A DNA stretch of 64,000 bases from Cryobacterium sp. Y29 (GCF_002929825.1 NZ_PJJN01000027.1:87819-151818); one strand, 5' to 3'. Counted from the stretch's first letter, positions 1 through 13,876 are shown. Made by a program: numbers and translations. Notes: generated by a model from the letters alone, not told the origin.

Positions 1-774
1 GCCCTGCGCGAAGCCCTGCTGAACGACGAGTGCGACGTCATCGTGCACTCCTTCAAGGACCTCCCTACCGCGCCTCACCCTGGCTTGCGCATCGGTGCAA
101 CGCCCAAAAGAGCGGATGCCCGGGACGTGCTGGTGGCACGAGCCGGCTTCACTCTGGACACCCTGCCCGAGGGTGCCCGAGTCGGCACCGGTTCGCCTCG
201 CCGGGTCGCGCAACTGCGTGAGCGTCGGCCCGACTTCACGGTCGTCGACATTCGCGGCAACATCGACACCCGCGTCGGTCGCGTCGCCGAGGGGGACCTC
301 GACGCCGTCGTGCTGGCTGCTGCTGGACTCGGACGCCTCGGCCGGCTCGACTCCCTGGCGCCCGAATTTCTCGATCTGTCCGGTTGGCCGACCGCACCCG
401 GCCAGGGCGCGCTCGCGATCGAAGTGCGCGATGGCCAACCCGATCGCCTGCTTGGCGTGGCGCTGGCGACCATGAACCATTCCTCGACCCAGGCGACGAC
501 CACCGCCGAACGCACGGTACTGGCCCGCCTCGAGGCCGGCTGCGCCGCACCGATCGGTGCGACCGCGGTCATCGACGATGGCTTGCTCTTTCTCACCGCC
601 ACCGTGTACAGCCCGGACGGCACACGCAGGATCACCAGCTCGCACGCGGCAACGCCCGATTCCCACTCTGCCCTCCACCTCACCCAAGCTGCGCTCGACG
701 TGGCCGAACGAGTATCCATAGATCTTCTGGCCGGTGGCGCGGCCGAGTTCGCTCCCCTGAAAGTGACTGAGTGA
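1..774 (+). CDS. hemC: Porphobilinogen deaminase (hydroxymethylbilane synthase), 5' end outside the window
   Basis: Polymerises four porphobilinogen molecules to hydroxymethylbilane in the cytoplasm, the third step of haem synthesis. The frame is open from base 1, so the first ~50 codons are missing. About 257 residues remain. Visible family signatures are HSFKDLPT, the GTGSPRR substrate-binding loop, DIRGNIDTR, and the C-terminal LEAGCAAPIGA whose cysteine carries the dipyrromethane cofactor. The stop TGA at 772-774 is 4 nt before the hemD start, so the two are likely co-transcribed and possibly translationally coupled. Family membership is secure; only the N-terminus is unknown. Confidence 0.97.
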   Translation, partial: ALREALLNDECDVIVHSFKDLPTAPHPGLRIGATPKRADARDVLVARAGFTLDTLPEGARVGTGSPRRVAQLRERRPDFTVVDIRGNIDTRVGRVAEGDLDAVVLAAAGLGRLGRLDSLAPEFLDLSGWPTAPGQGALAIEVRDGQPDRLLGVALATMNHSSTQATTTAERTVLARLEAGCAAPIGATAVIDDGLLFLTATVYSPDGTRRITSSHAATPDSHSALHLTQAALDVAERVSIDLLAGGAAEFAPLKVTE

Positions 775-778
775 CCAC

Positions 779-1567
779 GTGATCAATCGACTGACCAAGC
801 CCCTCGCGGGCTGGCGGGTTCTCGTTCCGCGCGGCGGACCCTGGGGTGACCAGGTGGCAGCCAACCTGCGCGCCAAGGGTGCGCATCCAATCGTTGCCCC
901 CATGATCAACTTCGCCGCAACCGACGACGCCCCGGCCCTCGACTCGGCGCTGGCTCGTCTCGCCGCCGGCGATTTCGACTGGATGACCATCACGAGCGCG
1001 ACGACCGTCGACGTTTTGTCGTCGCACCGCGCTGTGGTGGCGCCGGGAACCCGCATTGCCGCGGTTGGTGAAACCACCGCTGCCGCGCTCGTCGCGGCCG
1101 GCTACTCCGTAGACATCGTTCCCTCCGAAGACAATTCAGCCCGCGGCCTGCTGGAGGAATGGGAGACGGCCACCGCTGGCGTCATCCCGCTGCGCGTGCT
1201 CACACTACGCAGTGAGATCGCCAAGCCGTTGCTCAGTGAGGGACTGCGCCGCATTGGCCACAACGTGGAGTCGGTCGTCGCCTACCGCACCATCGGCGTT
1301 CCGGTCAGCGACCAGGTTGTCGCCGACGTCAAAGCCGGGCTCGTACACGCCGTACTCGTGACCAGCGGCAGCGTTGCACGTCAGGTGCGCGAACAGTTTG
1401 GAGACATTCCCGAACGCACCCTGGTGGCGTGCATCGGTCCGCAGACCGCCAAGGATTCCCGGGCTCTCGGACTGCGCGTTGACGTTGTCGCCTCCGAGCG
1501 CAGCGCCGAGTCCCTCATCGAGGCGCTCGTCGATACAGCGCTGGCCGGAGCCGCACCGGCGCTCTGA
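779..1567 (+). CDS. hemD: Uroporphyrinogen-III synthase
   Basis: Cyclises hydroxymethylbilane to uroporphyrinogen III with inversion of ring D. The 262-residue length is normal for HemD. The family diverges quickly, so the call rests on the two-lobe pattern: W-R-VLVPRGG near residue 12, WMTITSATTVDVL near 65, the IAAVGETTAAAL segment near 90, and VLVTSGSVARQV plus CIGPQTAKDS in the second half. Position between hemC and hemB supports it strongly. The GTG start at 779 sits 4 nt after the hemC stop; no better ATG exists nearby. Confidence 0.93.
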   Translation: MINRLTKPLAGWRVLVPRGGPWGDQVAANLRAKGAHPIVAPMINFAATDDAPALDSALARLAAGDFDWMTITSATTVDVLSSHRAVVAPGTRIAAVGETTAAALVAAGYSVDIVPSEDNSARGLLEEWETATAGVIPLRVLTLRSEIAKPLLSEGLRRIGHNVESVVAYRTIGVPVSDQVVADVKAGLVHAVLVTSGSVARQVREQFGDIPERTLVACIGPQTAKDSRALGLRVDVVASERSAESLIEALVDTALAGAAPAL

Positions 1568-1624
1568 TCATGGAGGTCACGAGCGGATAACGAAACGCAC
1601 AGCCGAGCGGCGTAGGGTACAGGA

Positions 1625-2608
1625 GTGACCAACCCCGTTATTCGCCCACGACGCTTGCGCACTAGCGGCGCGCTTCGCCGTCTGGCCAGTGAAATCCGTG
1701 TCCACCCGGCCGAGCTCGTGCTCCCCATGTTCGTGCGGGAAGGCGATGATGCCCGCCCGATTACGTCGATGCCCGGCGTTGTGCAGCACAGCATCGACAG
1801 TGCACGCCGGGCCGTCGTGGAGGCGGCTGAGGCCGGCATCGGAGGCATCATGCTGTTCGGGGTACCCGAGGTGCGTGATGCGATCGGAACCGGAGCGACC
1901 GACCCCGCGGGCATTCTCAACGTTGCCACTCGCGCTCTCGTCGACGAGATCGGCGACGCGCTCGTCGTGCAGACCGACCTGTGCCTCGACGAATTCACCG
2001 ACCACGGCCACTGTGGCGTGCTCGCAGCCGATGGCCACGTCGACAACGACGCCACCCTCGAACGCTACCGCGATATGGCCCTCGCCCAAGCCACGGCCGG
2101 TTCCGCGCTGCTTGGTCTTTCAGGCATGATGGACGGCCAGGTCGCCGCCGTGCGCGAAACCCTCGACGTCAACGGTTTCGAAGACACCGCCGTGCTCGCC
2201 TATTCGGCCAAATACGCGTCCGCGTTCTACGGTCCTTTCCGTGAAGCCGTCGCCTCGACCCTGGTCGGCGACCGCCGCACCTACCAGCTCGACCCCGCCA
2301 ACCGACGTGAGGGCGTGCGTGAAGCGCAGCTCGATATCGACGAGGGCGCCGACATTGTCATGGTCAAGCCGGCCGGCGGCTACCTCGACGTGCTCGCCGC
2401 AGTTGCCGACATGAGTGATATTCCCGTTTGGGCATACCAAGTATCCGGCGAATATGCCATGATCGAAGCCGCCGCCGTGCAGGGCTGGATTGACCGTCGC
2501 CGTGCCGTCGAAGAGTCGGTGTTGAGCATCCGCCGGGCCGGCGCCGATGCCGTACTAACCTATTGGGCCGTTGAACTGGCCACCTGGCTCAAGGAGGAGC
2601 GCGCATGA
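1625..2608 (+). CDS. hemB: Delta-aminolevulinic acid dehydratase (porphobilinogen synthase)
   Basis: Condenses two 5-aminolevulinate molecules to porphobilinogen. The 327-aa protein has the two Schiff-base lysines in [15 protein letters not shown] (about residue 196) and [12 protein letters not shown] (about 247). The metal-loop segment reads [14 protein letters not shown], where aspartates replace most cysteines of the zinc type, suggesting a magnesium-dependent enzyme (inference from family knowledge). The start is GTG at 1625. The stop overlaps the hemL start by 4 nt (ATGA at 2605), so hemB and hemL are probably translationally coupled. Confidence 0.97.
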   Translation: MTNPVIRPRRLRTSGALRRLASEIRVHPAELVLPMFVREGDDARPITSMPGVVQHSIDSARRAVVEAAEAGIGGIMLFGVPEVRDAIGTGATDPAGILNVATRALVDEIGDALVVQTDLCLDEFTDHGHCGVLAADGHVDNDATLERYRDMALAQATAGSALLGLSGMMDGQVAAVRETLDVNGFEDTAVLAYSAKYASAFYGPFREAVASTLVGDRRTYQLDPANRREGVREAQLDIDEGADIVMVKPAGGYLDVLAAVADMSDIPVWAYQVSGEYAMIEAAAVQGWIDRRRAVEESVLSIRRAGADAVLTYWAVELATWLKEERA

Positions 2609-3978
2609 TCAACACGATGTCAACTTCGGTGGAGCACGTCGCCACCCACAACGACGAACTCTTCGACCGTGCCCGCCGGGTGATTCCCGGGGGAGTCAAC
2701 TCGCCGGTGCGTGCCTTCGGCTCGGTCGGCGGCACTCCGCTGTTTCTGGTCAAGGCTGCTGGGGCCTATGTCACGGACTCCGACGGCCGAGAGTATGTCG
2801 ACCTCGTCAATTCCTGGGGCCCGGCGATTCTGGGCCACGCTCATCCCGAGGTCGTGAAGGCCGTGCAGGATGCTGCCGCGCTCGGACTCTCCTTTGGCGC
2901 CTCGACTCCCGCCGAAACCGAACTGGCCGAACTCGTCGCCGAACGGGTCGGCGCGGTCGAAAAGCTGCGCCTCGTGTCGACCGGTACAGAGGCGACCATG
3001 ACCGCCATCCGCCTGGCCCGCGGCTTCACCAATCGTGACCTGCTGATCAAGTTCGCCGGGCACTACCACGGCCACTCCGACGGCCTGCTCGCCCAGGCTG
3101 GCTCCGGGCTCGCCACGCTCGCCCTGCCCGGTTCGGCCGGCGTTACCGCGGCCACCGCCGCGCAAACCCTCGTGCTGCCCTACAACGATCTGGAGGCCGT
3201 GCGGGCCGCCTTCGAGGCTCACCCTGGCCGTATCGCCGCCATCATCACCGAGGCCGCGGCCGCCAACATGGGAGTTGTCGCCCCGGATGCCGGCTTTAAC
3301 GCGGCCTTGGCCTCGATCGCGCACGCGAACGGCGCCCTGCTCATCCTCGACGAGGTGCTCACCGGTTTTCGGGTGAGCCGCGCGGGTTTCTGGGGGCTGG
3401 AGACCAGAAGCCTGGAGTCGGCCGGTGAAGAGTTCTACACGCCCGACCTGCTCACCTTCGGCAAGATCATCGGCGGCGGGCTGCCCGTCGCCGCGCTCGG
3501 CGGCCGCGCCGACGTGATGGACTTTCTCGCACCGACCGGCCCGGTCTACCAGGCCGGCACACTGTCGGGGAACCCGGTCGCCGTCGCGGCGGGCATCGCA
3601 ACCCTCAACCTGCTCGACGCGGGCGTGTATGACCGTCTCAACGCCACCGCCACAATCCTCTCCGAGGCCGTTTCCGCCTCGCTCACCGCCGAGGGCGTCG
3701 CCCACCGGGTGCAACGAGCCGGCAACCTGTTCAGCTTCGTGTTCGGCGACGAGGCACAGGGGTTGGCCCCGCGCACCTACGCCGACGTGCAACGCCAGGA
3801 AGTTTTTCGCTACGCACCGTTCTTCCACGCCATGCTCGATGGTGGCGTGTCGCTGCCGCCGAGTGTGTTCGAGGCCTGGTTCGTCTCCGACGCGCACGAC
3901 CAGAGCGCCATTGGACGCATCTTCGAGGCACTACCCGCTGCGGCTAAGGCCGCCGCTGCCGCGACGCCGCGGGGCTGA
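2605..3978 (+). CDS. hemL: Glutamate-1-semialdehyde 2,1-aminomutase
   Basis: PLP enzyme that isomerises glutamate-1-semialdehyde to 5-aminolevulinate, the C5-route precursor for the rest of this operon. Of the 457 residues, [17 protein letters not shown] near the N-terminus, the [14 protein letters not shown] aspartate segment and the PLP lysine in [15 protein letters not shown] (about residue 286) are diagnostic for GSAM rather than other class III transaminases. The ATG overlaps the hemB stop. hemC-D-B-L in this order is typical of Actinobacteria. No clear terminator is visible in the 129 bases that follow. Confidence 0.97.
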   Translation: MINTMSTSVEHVATHNDELFDRARRVIPGGVNSPVRAFGSVGGTPLFLVKAAGAYVTDSDGREYVDLVNSWGPAILGHAHPEVVKAVQDAAALGLSFGASTPAETELAELVAERVGAVEKLRLVSTGTEATMTAIRLARGFTNRDLLIKFAGHYHGHSDGLLAQAGSGLATLALPGSAGVTAATAAQTLVLPYNDLEAVRAAFEAHPGRIAAIITEAAAANMGVVAPDAGFNAALASIAHANGALLILDEVLTGFRVSRAGFWGLETRSLESAGEEFYTPDLLTFGKIIGGGLPVAALGGRADVMDFLAPTGPVYQAGTLSGNPVAVAAGIATLNLLDAGVYDRLNATATILSEAVSASLTAEGVAHRVQRAGNLFSFVFGDEAQGLAPRTYADVQRQEVFRYAPFFHAMLDGGVSLPPSVFEAWFVSDAHDQSAIGRIFEALPAAAKAAAAATPRG

Positions 3979-4107
3979 CCCGGGCGAGCGGATGAGCGTG
4001 ACCGACTAAGCCCATCCGCTGTCGTTGGAGAGATCCTGCGCTGGGACGTTATTGCTTTGTGAGATTCAAACAACAGATTTGCGGCCCCAACCGGGCAGAC
4101 TGGAACA

Positions 4108-4458
4108 ATGGCTTCCCTGAGCGTGCATTCCGACCGGCTCGAGATCCACCTGACGCGCGCGGAAAGAACCCTCGCGCTGCGAAGGGAGTCGATCGTGGTA
4201 CAGCGGGAGAATATCCGCTCGGTGATAATCACCGAAGATCCCTGGATCTGGCTCCGCGGAATTCGTGCCCTCGGTTCGATCGTTCCGCTCGTCCTGGCCG
4301 CGGGAACCTGGAAATTTCATGGCGGCAAGGACTTCGTGTCGATCAAACGTCACCGCCCTGCCGTGGTGATCGACCTCGTCGACGAAGAATTCGCCCGCGT
4401 CATTCTCACCAGCCAGCACGCGACCGATCTCATCGACTCGCTCAAGCTGCCGGCCTGA
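4108..4458 (+). CDS. Small PH-like domain protein of unknown function
   Basis: The 116-aa protein has a beta-rich pattern with one hydrophobic stretch near residues 52-65 (GIRALGSIVPLVLAAGTW). The strands LEIHLTRAERTLALRR, SIVVQRENIRSVIITED and PAVVIDLVDEEFARVILTS resemble the small bacterial PH-like proteins common in Actinobacteria. It has no signal peptide or catalytic motif. It stands alone downstream of hemL on the same strand. Function cannot be assigned; the domain call is a fold-level impression. Confidence 0.7.
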   Translation: MASLSVHSDRLEIHLTRAERTLALRRESIVVQRENIRSVIITEDPWIWLRGIRALGSIVPLVLAAGTWKFHGGKDFVSIKRHRPAVVIDLVDEEFARVILTSQHATDLIDSLKLPA

Positions 4459-4471
4459 TTCGGCAGCCGAC

Positions 4472-8477
<4,006 letters not shown>

Positions 8478-8559
8478 CAGAAAGGCCTCACTTTGACTTT
8501 CTTCGCAGCCGCCGGGTAGCCACCGCTCAGGTCGGAGCTTAGTGAGGGATTCTCAGGGG

Positions 8560-8607
8560 CAAACTCCCCCATGCGGGGGTGGAACGCCCGCCGAATGAGG
8601 GAGTTTG
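8560..8607. promoter_or_regulatory. Nested inverted repeats between the surface-protein gene and trhO
   Basis: An outer perfect 9-bp arm pair (8560-8568 and 8599-8607, CAAACTCCC/GGGAGTTTG) encloses an inner CCCCC-ATGC-GGGGG hairpin at 8566-8579. It lies 83 bases upstream of the minus-strand surface-protein start and 124 bases beyond the trhO stop. With no T-run it may be an operator, a 5' leader structure or a weak terminator for trhO. Confidence 0.5.
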
Positions 8608-8730
8608 GCTAGGTGAGGTCTTTTTTGCAGCTCACGGCAGAGTCGATCAGGGTCGGACTCGGGTGTCGAGAAACCCGATGACCCGACCCGGCAGAACGGT
8701 GAAGGAAAGCTCGTTGGCCGTGGCGACCCT

Positions 8731-9642
8731 CTATACCCGGGACAACCCGGCGTGTACATCGCAGACCGGCGCCGCCTGGGCAGCACACTCGAGGCAGATT
8801 ACAAGCTGTTCCCGGCAGGCAGGATCCCCACAATTAGGCATGTTCGTGGTCGGTGCTGCACAGATTTGGCAGACGCCCAGCACGGCAGCGCCGGGAGCGA
8901 AGTCGATGGACATCCGCTGGTCGAAGACGTAGAGCGAACCAGACCACAGGCCGTCGTTGCCGAAGGCCTCCCCGTAGCGCACAATGCCGCCATCGAGTTG
9001 GTAGACCTCGTCGAACCCGCGCGACTTCATCAGGCCGCTGAGTACCTCACACCGGATGCCACCGGTGCAGTAGGTCACCACCGGCTTGCCCTTGAGATGG
9101 TCGTACTTGCCGCTGTCGAGTTCGGCCACGAACTCGCGCGTGTTCACCACGTCGGGTACGACCGCGTCGCGAAAGTGGCCGATTTCAGCCTCGAACCGGT
9201 TACGCCCGTCGAAGAAGACCACCTCGTCGCCGCGCTCGGCGACCAGAGCGTTCAGTTCGGCCGGCTGCAGCTTGGTGCCGCCCCCGACGACTCCCGCTTT
9301 GTCGACGCGCAACTCGCCGGGCGCGCCAAAGCTCACGATCTCGTCGCGCACCTTGACCACGAGTTTTGGAAAGTCCAGACTCTGGCCGTCCTCGTCGAGG
9401 CCGGTGCCCTCGCTCCACTTGAAATCGATGTTTTTGAACGCGGGGTAGCCGCGCGTCTTGCGGATGTACTTCTTGATCGCGGGCAGGTCGCCGCCGACCG
9501 TGCCGTTCAGGCCATCCTTCGAAATGAGGATGCGCCCGCGCAGGCCGAGCCCGGCACACAGGTCGCGTTGCCAGAGACGCACCGCATCGGGGTCGGCCAG
9601 TGGTGTGAAGATGTAAAAGAGCAGAATCTTCGGAATGGCCAT
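8731..9642 (-). CDS. trhO: tRNA uridine(34) hydroxylase, rhodanese-fold (TrhO/YceA family)
   Basis: Members of this family hydroxylate U34 of certain tRNAs with oxygen, the first step to 5-(carboxy)methoxyuridine. The 303-aa protein has the acylphosphatase-like N-terminal part ([28 protein letters not shown]), the rhodanese domain with the catalytic loop [11 protein letters not shown] (about residue 190), and a cysteine-rich C-terminus ([24 protein letters not shown]) likely to bind zinc. The length is normal. ATG at 9642. No co-transcribed partner is visible. Confidence 0.93.
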   Translation of the reverse strand: MAIPKILLFYIFTPLADPDAVRLWQRDLCAGLGLRGRILISKDGLNGTVGGDLPAIKKYIRKTRGYPAFKNIDFKWSEGTGLDEDGQSLDFPKLVVKVRDEIVSFGAPGELRVDKAGVVGGGTKLQPAELNALVAERGDEVVFFDGRNRFEAEIGHFRDAVVPDVVNTREFVAELDSGKYDHLKGKPVVTYCTGGIRCEVLSGLMKSRGFDEVYQLDGGIVRYGEAFGNDGLWSGSLYVFDQRMSIDFAPGAAVLGVCQICAAPTTNMPNCGDPACREQLVICLECAAQAAPVCDVHAGLSRV

Positions 9643-9841
9643 GGGCTCATTTTACGAGAGTGCGCGCATCGTTCGAGCGCACGGCAAAGCGCCACCCCTC
9701 GCTGGAGTCGTTTCCAACGGTGACTGCTCGGAAGCTACCACGGTTTCATGCCCCTCGCCAGCGGCATTCTTGAGCGTGCACAGGAACCGGCGGCGTAGGC
9801 TGACGGAGCGCCACAACCAGACGCGCATTCAGGAGGCCATT

Positions 9842-10366
9842 GTGACCAACGACCCGCTCGCCCGCTTCGGCGAGGTGCCCCAGTTTTCACTCACCAGCAT
9901 CGACATGACCGATGGCAGTCCGTTGCAGTCGGCGCAGTACGCTGCCGATGCCGGGGGAGCGGATGTTTCCCCCCAGCTCTCCTGGCGGGGTTTTCCAGCC
10001 GAGACCCAGAGTTTCGCGCTTACCGTGTTCGACCCCGACGCGCCGACCGGTTCGGGGTTTTGGCACTGGGCTGTAGCCAACCTGCCGGTCTCCGTCACTG
10101 AGCTTTCCGCGGGAGTGGAATCGTTGCCGGCCGGCTCGCTCGTACTGCCAAATGAGCTGCGACTCACGTCATTCTCCGGCGCCGCACCGCCCCCGGAAAC
10201 CGGTACCCACCGCTACCAGTTCATCATTCACGCGCTCGACGTGCCAACGCTTGACCTCGACCCGCAGTCCACACCGGGCGTCCTCGGCTTCAACCTGCAC
10301 TTTCACACGCTTGCGCGTGCGGTATTGGAGGCGACCGGGGTCGCGGGTGGGGCATCCGCTGCCTGA
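9842..10366 (+). CDS. YbhB/YbcL-family phosphatidylethanolamine-binding-like protein
   Basis: The 174-aa PEBP-superfamily protein shows the ligand-pocket motifs DPDAPTGSGFWHWAVANLP and GTHRYQFIIHALD. Bacterial members are usually cytosolic with unknown ligands; a kinase-inhibitor-like role is only by name. The GTG start at 9842 is chosen because AGGAGG lies at 9831-9836, and the open frame further upstream lacks a comparable ribosome site. Monocistronic by spacing. Confidence 0.92.
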   Translation: MTNDPLARFGEVPQFSLTSIDMTDGSPLQSAQYAADAGGADVSPQLSWRGFPAETQSFALTVFDPDAPTGSGFWHWAVANLPVSVTELSAGVESLPAGSLVLPNELRLTSFSGAAPPPETGTHRYQFIIHALDVPTLDLDPQSTPGVLGFNLHFHTLARAVLEATGVAGGASAA

Positions 10367-10459
10367 TTGCCCAGCGTTCGACCCACGTGAAACCGGAAAT
10401 CAACCCCAAATGGGGTCGTTCCCAGCGAGGATTCGGGGGAGTCGACTTATCCTCAATCA

Positions 10460-11587
10460 ATGAGTCAGGTCACTACCACGTTCGACAGGGATCGTTGCAT
10501 CCCCTCGCACCGTTCCCCGTCGTTGCCAAACCGCACCACGCCAGACCGCACCACGCCAAACCGCAGCATGCCGGTACCGGCCTGGCTGCACGGTATCCGT
10601 CTACACACTGATGGCGTTACTGTCGACCGGTCGGCTCATCGGGAGACCGGGATTCGTCGCCTGCCGGTCTGGGCGTGGCGCGCGCTCATGCTGCGACGGG
10701 CGACTCCGGTGCATAAATTCAACCTGCACCCGATCGACTCCGTCGAGTACGACCTCGATCTGGACTACATCGGCGACGGCCAGAAGATTCACCGGCTCGA
10801 CGTGCTCGCTCCCAAACGCACGGTTGGTGCGGAACCGCTGCCCGTCTACGTGTACTTTCACGGCGGCGGCTGGACCTCGGGTGACAAAGATCCGCTCACC
10901 AAGTACTGCGCGAGTCAGGCCGCCGAAGGCATGATCGTCGTCAACGCCAACTATCGTATGGCGACGCGGTTTCAGCTCAAGCACATGTTGCAGGACGGCA
11001 ACGCCGTGCTCGACTGGGTGGCCCGCAACATCGCCGCCTACGGGGGTGACCCGACACGCATCGTGCTCGGTGGTGATTCCGCCGGTGGCCACATAGCGGC
11101 GCTGCTCACAGCGGCGGCGTTCGAGCCAGAACTCGCCACACACTATGACATCGCACCGCCGGTCGCCCCGCGAAACCTGCGCGGCCTGGTGCAGCACTGC
11201 AGCATCGCCGATTTCTCGGTGCTGTTCGACCGCGGGTTTGTACTGAGCCTCAATTTCGTCAGGATGCTGTTGCCCGATCGGGGGCGGGGACTGCACCTGC
11301 GCACGGCCGCACGTTTTATGTCGCCGATCGAGTGGCTCAACCGCGGGTTTCCGCCGGTCTTTGTCACGACATCGGAGCGCGATTACTTTTACCGCGCCAA
11401 CCTCAACTTCATCGAGGCGCTGCGGGCGCGCAAGATTCGCGTCGATACCTTGATTTATGGCCGACAGAGCGTCAACACCAAGCACACCTGGCAGCAAGAC
11501 GACACGCATCCGGAATCGCAGGAGGTCTACCGCCGCCTCGGAGCATTCGTGCGGGCTGTCGCGCCGCGCACGGCCGCTGCACTCTAG
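10460..11587 (+). CDS. Alpha/beta hydrolase of the hormone-sensitive-lipase/esterase type
   Basis: The 375-aa protein has the HSL-type oxyanion motif YFHGGGWTSGDKD and the nucleophile elbow GGDSAGGH; TKHTWQQDD near the C-terminus may hold the histidine. Substrate is unknown, probably a short-chain ester. The N-terminal ~36 residues are proline/threonine/arginine-rich and coded by a short direct repeat (see 10527-10571). An in-frame ATG at 10568 is therefore an alternative start giving a more typical N-terminus. No signal peptide is seen. Confidence 0.88.
   Translation: MSQVTTTFDRDRCIPSHRSPSLPNRTTPDRTTPNRSMPVPAWLHGIRLHTDGVTVDRSAHRETGIRRLPVWAWRALMLRRATPVHKFNLHPIDSVEYDLDLDYIGDGQKIHRLDVLAPKRTVGAEPLPVYVYFHGGGWTSGDKDPLTKYCASQAAEGMIVVNANYRMATRFQLKHMLQDGNAVLDWVARNIAAYGGDPTRIVLGGDSAGGHIAALLTAAAFEPELATHYDIAPPVAPRNLRGLVQHCSIADFSVLFDRGFVLSLNFVRMLLPDRGRGLHLRTAARFMSPIEWLNRGFPPVFVTTSERDYFYRANLNFIEALRARKIRVDTLIYGRQSVNTKHTWQQDDTHPESQEVYRRLGAFVRAVAPRTAAAL
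10527..10571 (+). repeat. Short 15-bp direct repeat inside the hydrolase N-terminus
   Basis: Two near-identical 15-bp units beginning CGCACCACGCCA, followed by a third weaker copy, encode TTPDR-TTPNR-like residues. The region looks low-complexity and could mark non-homologous N-terminal sequence. Confidence 0.6.
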
Positions 11588-11691
11588 ATCAGGACCACAA
11601 ACGGGTCGCCGCGATCACCCGGCCGGCCCGATAGTTCACAAACTACGGCAGTACCGCACTGCCTGAGCGCCGGTTTCGTTAGCATCGAGTC

Positions 11692-12255
11692 GTGCACATG
11701 TTCTTTAGAACCCTCCTCCATGCGCTGCTGTCGAAGTTCGGCCCTCGGCTCGGTCATTTCGACGTCGCTCGCACCAACTTCGTGACGATGCCGACCGACC
11801 TGGATATTTTGCGGCACATGAATAACGGGGTCTACCTGTCGATCATGGACGTGGCCCGCTTCGATATGCTGCACCGAACCGGCGTCTGGGCCATTTTCCA
11901 GGAGCGTGGCTGGTACCCGGTTGTGGTTTCTGAGACGATCAGCTTTCGCAAGTCGCTCACGGTCGGCCAGAAGTTCACGGTGGAGTCGCGCATTCTCGGC
12001 TTCGACGAGAAGGCCGTATACGTCGAGCAGCGTTTCGTGCGCCCGGATGCCGATGGCTCACTCGAAATCTACTCCCATGGCTACATTCGCGGCCGCTTTC
12101 TCAAGCGCACCGGCGGCGTGGTGACGATCGACGAGTTGCTCGAGGCGATCGGTGTCGCCCCCGACGATGTGACGGTGCCCGAGTGGCTGCTTGAGTGGAG
12201 CCGCAATGCCGCCGCTCCCGCCACGCGAGCCCCCGCGCCGAGTATCTGGAACTAG
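11692..12255 (+). CDS. Acyl-CoA thioesterase-like hotdog protein
   Basis: The 187-aa protein fits the 4-hydroxybenzoyl-CoA thioesterase/FatA-like hotdog fold. DILRHMNNGVYLSIMDVARF matches the conserved helix with the family Asn-Gly pair, then comes SFRKSLTVGQKFTVESRI. Such proteins hydrolyse acyl-CoA or acyl-ACP; the substrate cannot be read from sequence. GTG at 11692 and ATG at 11698 are equally possible starts. The Pro/Ala-rich last ~15 residues look unstructured. Confidence 0.87.
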   Translation: MHMFFRTLLHALLSKFGPRLGHFDVARTNFVTMPTDLDILRHMNNGVYLSIMDVARFDMLHRTGVWAIFQERGWYPVVVSETISFRKSLTVGQKFTVESRILGFDEKAVYVEQRFVRPDADGSLEIYSHGYIRGRFLKRTGGVVTIDELLEAIGVAPDDVTVPEWLLEWSRNAAAPATRAPAPSIWN

Positions 12256-12495
12256 CTGAACGGGTTGCGCCAACCGCGCCACGGTGGTTTGAGGCTCGGG
12301 GTGTTGGCAGAGAGTGTCCCCACTGCTGCGCCGTTCTTCATCCGCACGTCAGTTGAGTTTGAGCGCTACCGAGGAGAAGGCGCCGCTCGTAAGGGGTTCG
12401 GCGTGCGGGCTCGTGCGCAGCCTTCGGGCCAATGCGTGCGGGTGTGCAGTTGTGGTGAATTCTTGGCCACCAACTCGACCAGGCAGGCCGTAGTG

Positions 12496-12584
12496 ATGGA
12501 AGATGTTCCCGATCCCCAGGCACCGAGCGTGCTCGGCGGCGGACCTACACCGCCAAGTACAAACGCGACATTCTGACCGAGTGA
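12496..12584 (+). pseudogene. Remnant of an IS3-type transposase OrfA
   Basis: A start-like MEDVPDPQAP frame from 12496 shifts after about ten codons into ERARRRTYTAKYKRDILTE and a TGA at 12582. The R-R-TYTAKYKRDIL stretch is the typical N-terminus of IS3-family OrfA (helix-turn-helix) proteins. The remainder of OrfA and all of OrfB are absent. The surrounding 12256-12666 stretch (about 410 bases) holds no other gene that I can support and may be the scar of a lost insertion. Confidence 0.5.
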
Positions 12585-12666
12585 TGAAGTCCGTGATTTG
12601 TCCGTGCCTGGGGGGTGTTTCATGGGACAGCAGGCGCCCCCCGATCGCGCCGCCGCCAGGCCGGGT

Positions 12667-13137
12667 TCAGAAGGGTTTGGTGGGCAGGTATTTTCCGTCG
12701 AGGGTGATCACGGCACGTGAACCGCCGTCGGGGTCTTCAACTTTCTTGATGTCTAGCTTGAAATTGATGGCGCTGATGATGCCATCGCCGAACTGTTCGT
12801 GGACCAGGGCCTTCAAAGTGGAGCCGTAGACCTGCATCATTTCGTAAAACCGGTAAACGGTGGGGTCGGTCGGGATGCCGCCGGGGATGCTGCCGCGCAG
12901 CGGAATGGTCTGCAGCAGCATTGCGGCGTCCTCGCCCAGACCCAGCCGCTCAGCGACGAGTTCCGCAGCGGCTTCGGGCAATGGATGCTGACCGAGCAGG
13001 GCGGCGGTGACGAAGACAATGCTGAGACCGGTGCCATCGGTCAGTTCCTGCCAGGAGAGGTCCTTGCGCATTTTGGCGTCAATGATGGCGGCGGTCAGTT
13101 CCTCGCGCGGAGCTGGGGTGTTCTGGGAATGAATCAT
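12667..13137 (-). CDS. cynS: Cyanate hydratase (cyanase)
   Basis: Converts cyanate and bicarbonate to ammonia and carbon dioxide (via carbamate). Starting at the ATG at 13137, the 156-residue protein is the usual length and places the catalytic triad at Arg96, Glu99 and Ser122 exactly as in the E. coli enzyme ([12 protein letters not shown] and [15 protein letters not shown]). The N-terminal helical domain has an HTH-like fold. It lies downstream of the carbonic anhydrase on the same strand, 34 bases apart, presumably one operon under divergent cynR. Confidence 0.97.
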   Translation of the reverse strand: MIHSQNTPAPREELTAAIIDAKMRKDLSWQELTDGTGLSIVFVTAALLGQHPLPEAAAELVAERLGLGEDAAMLLQTIPLRGSIPGGIPTDPTVYRFYEMMQVYGSTLKALVHEQFGDGIISAINFKLDIKKVEDPDGGSRAVITLDGKYLPTKPF

Positions 13138-13171
13138 GGTGTTTTCCTTTTCTTTTGGCGATATGAGGTGG

Positions 13172-13831
13172 TTAGGCGGCCAGGCCGGATACGGCCGGCG
13201 TGGCATGGTCCGGCGAAGTGCCCGCGAGTGGGACAAAATGACCGGTGGCACCGTCCAGGGTGTCAATGGAGCCGGTTTCGATGTCGTAGACCCAGCCGTG
13301 GAGGTTCAGCCGCTTCTGATCCAGGGCCAAGGCGACGGAGGGATGGGTCCTGATGTTGGTCAGCTGGGCGATGACGTTCCCGCGGACCATGGCCTTCAAC
13401 GACTCCTGGGGCGATTCGTGGGTGCGGGCGGCATTGACGGCCTTCGCTGCGTCGGCGTGGGCGAGCCAATTGGCCACGGCCGGCAAGTGGTCCAGGTTCA
13501 TGTCGGTCGAGATGGCAGTCATCGCTCCGCAGTCGGAATGGCCACAGATGATGATGTCCGTGACGCCCAGGACGGCGACCGCGTACTCGACTGTCGCGGA
13601 GACACCGCCGGGCTCCGGGCCGTAGGCGGGCACGATGTTGCCGGCGTTGCGCATCACGAACAGGTCACCCGGTTCCTGCTGGGTCAGCAGCTCTGGCACG
13701 ACCCGGCTGTCCGAGCAGGCAATGAACAGGGCCTCAGGGTTCTGGGCGGTGGCCAGCTCCTTGAAGAGTTCAGTACGCGCCGGAAAGGCCTCTCGTTGGA
13801 ATTTCAGAAAGCCTTCAATGATGTTTTGCAT
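13172..13831 (-). CDS. cynT: Beta-carbonic anhydrase
   Basis: Interconverts carbon dioxide and bicarbonate; beside cyanase it replaces the bicarbonate consumed in cyanate breakdown. Of 219 residues, zinc ligands are visible as Cys39 and Asp41-Arg43 in ACSDSRV and His98/Cys101 in CGHSDCGA. The length and motifs fit the beta class. It is the first gene of the cynT-cynS pair, reading away from cynR across a 112-bp intergenic region. Confidence 0.95.
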   Translation of the reverse strand: MQNIIEGFLKFQREAFPARTELFKELATAQNPEALFIACSDSRVVPELLTQQEPGDLFVMRNAGNIVPAYGPEPGGVSATVEYAVAVLGVTDIIICGHSDCGAMTAISTDMNLDHLPAVANWLAHADAAKAVNAARTHESPQESLKAMVRGNVIAQLTNIRTHPSVALALDQKRLNLHGWVYDIETGSIDTLDGATGHFVPLAGTSPDHATPAVSGLAA

Positions 13832-13876
13832 GGGCTGTCCTCTCGATGTTTTGGGGGATGCCTCAAGGATGACGGA

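Noticed and set aside
2620..3897. A 425-codon minus-strand open frame opposite hemL
   Set aside because: Its sequence is low-complexity Gly/Arg/Val/Glu text with no family match, and the plus frame is a clear GSAM; it is a codon-bias shadow of a high-GC gene.
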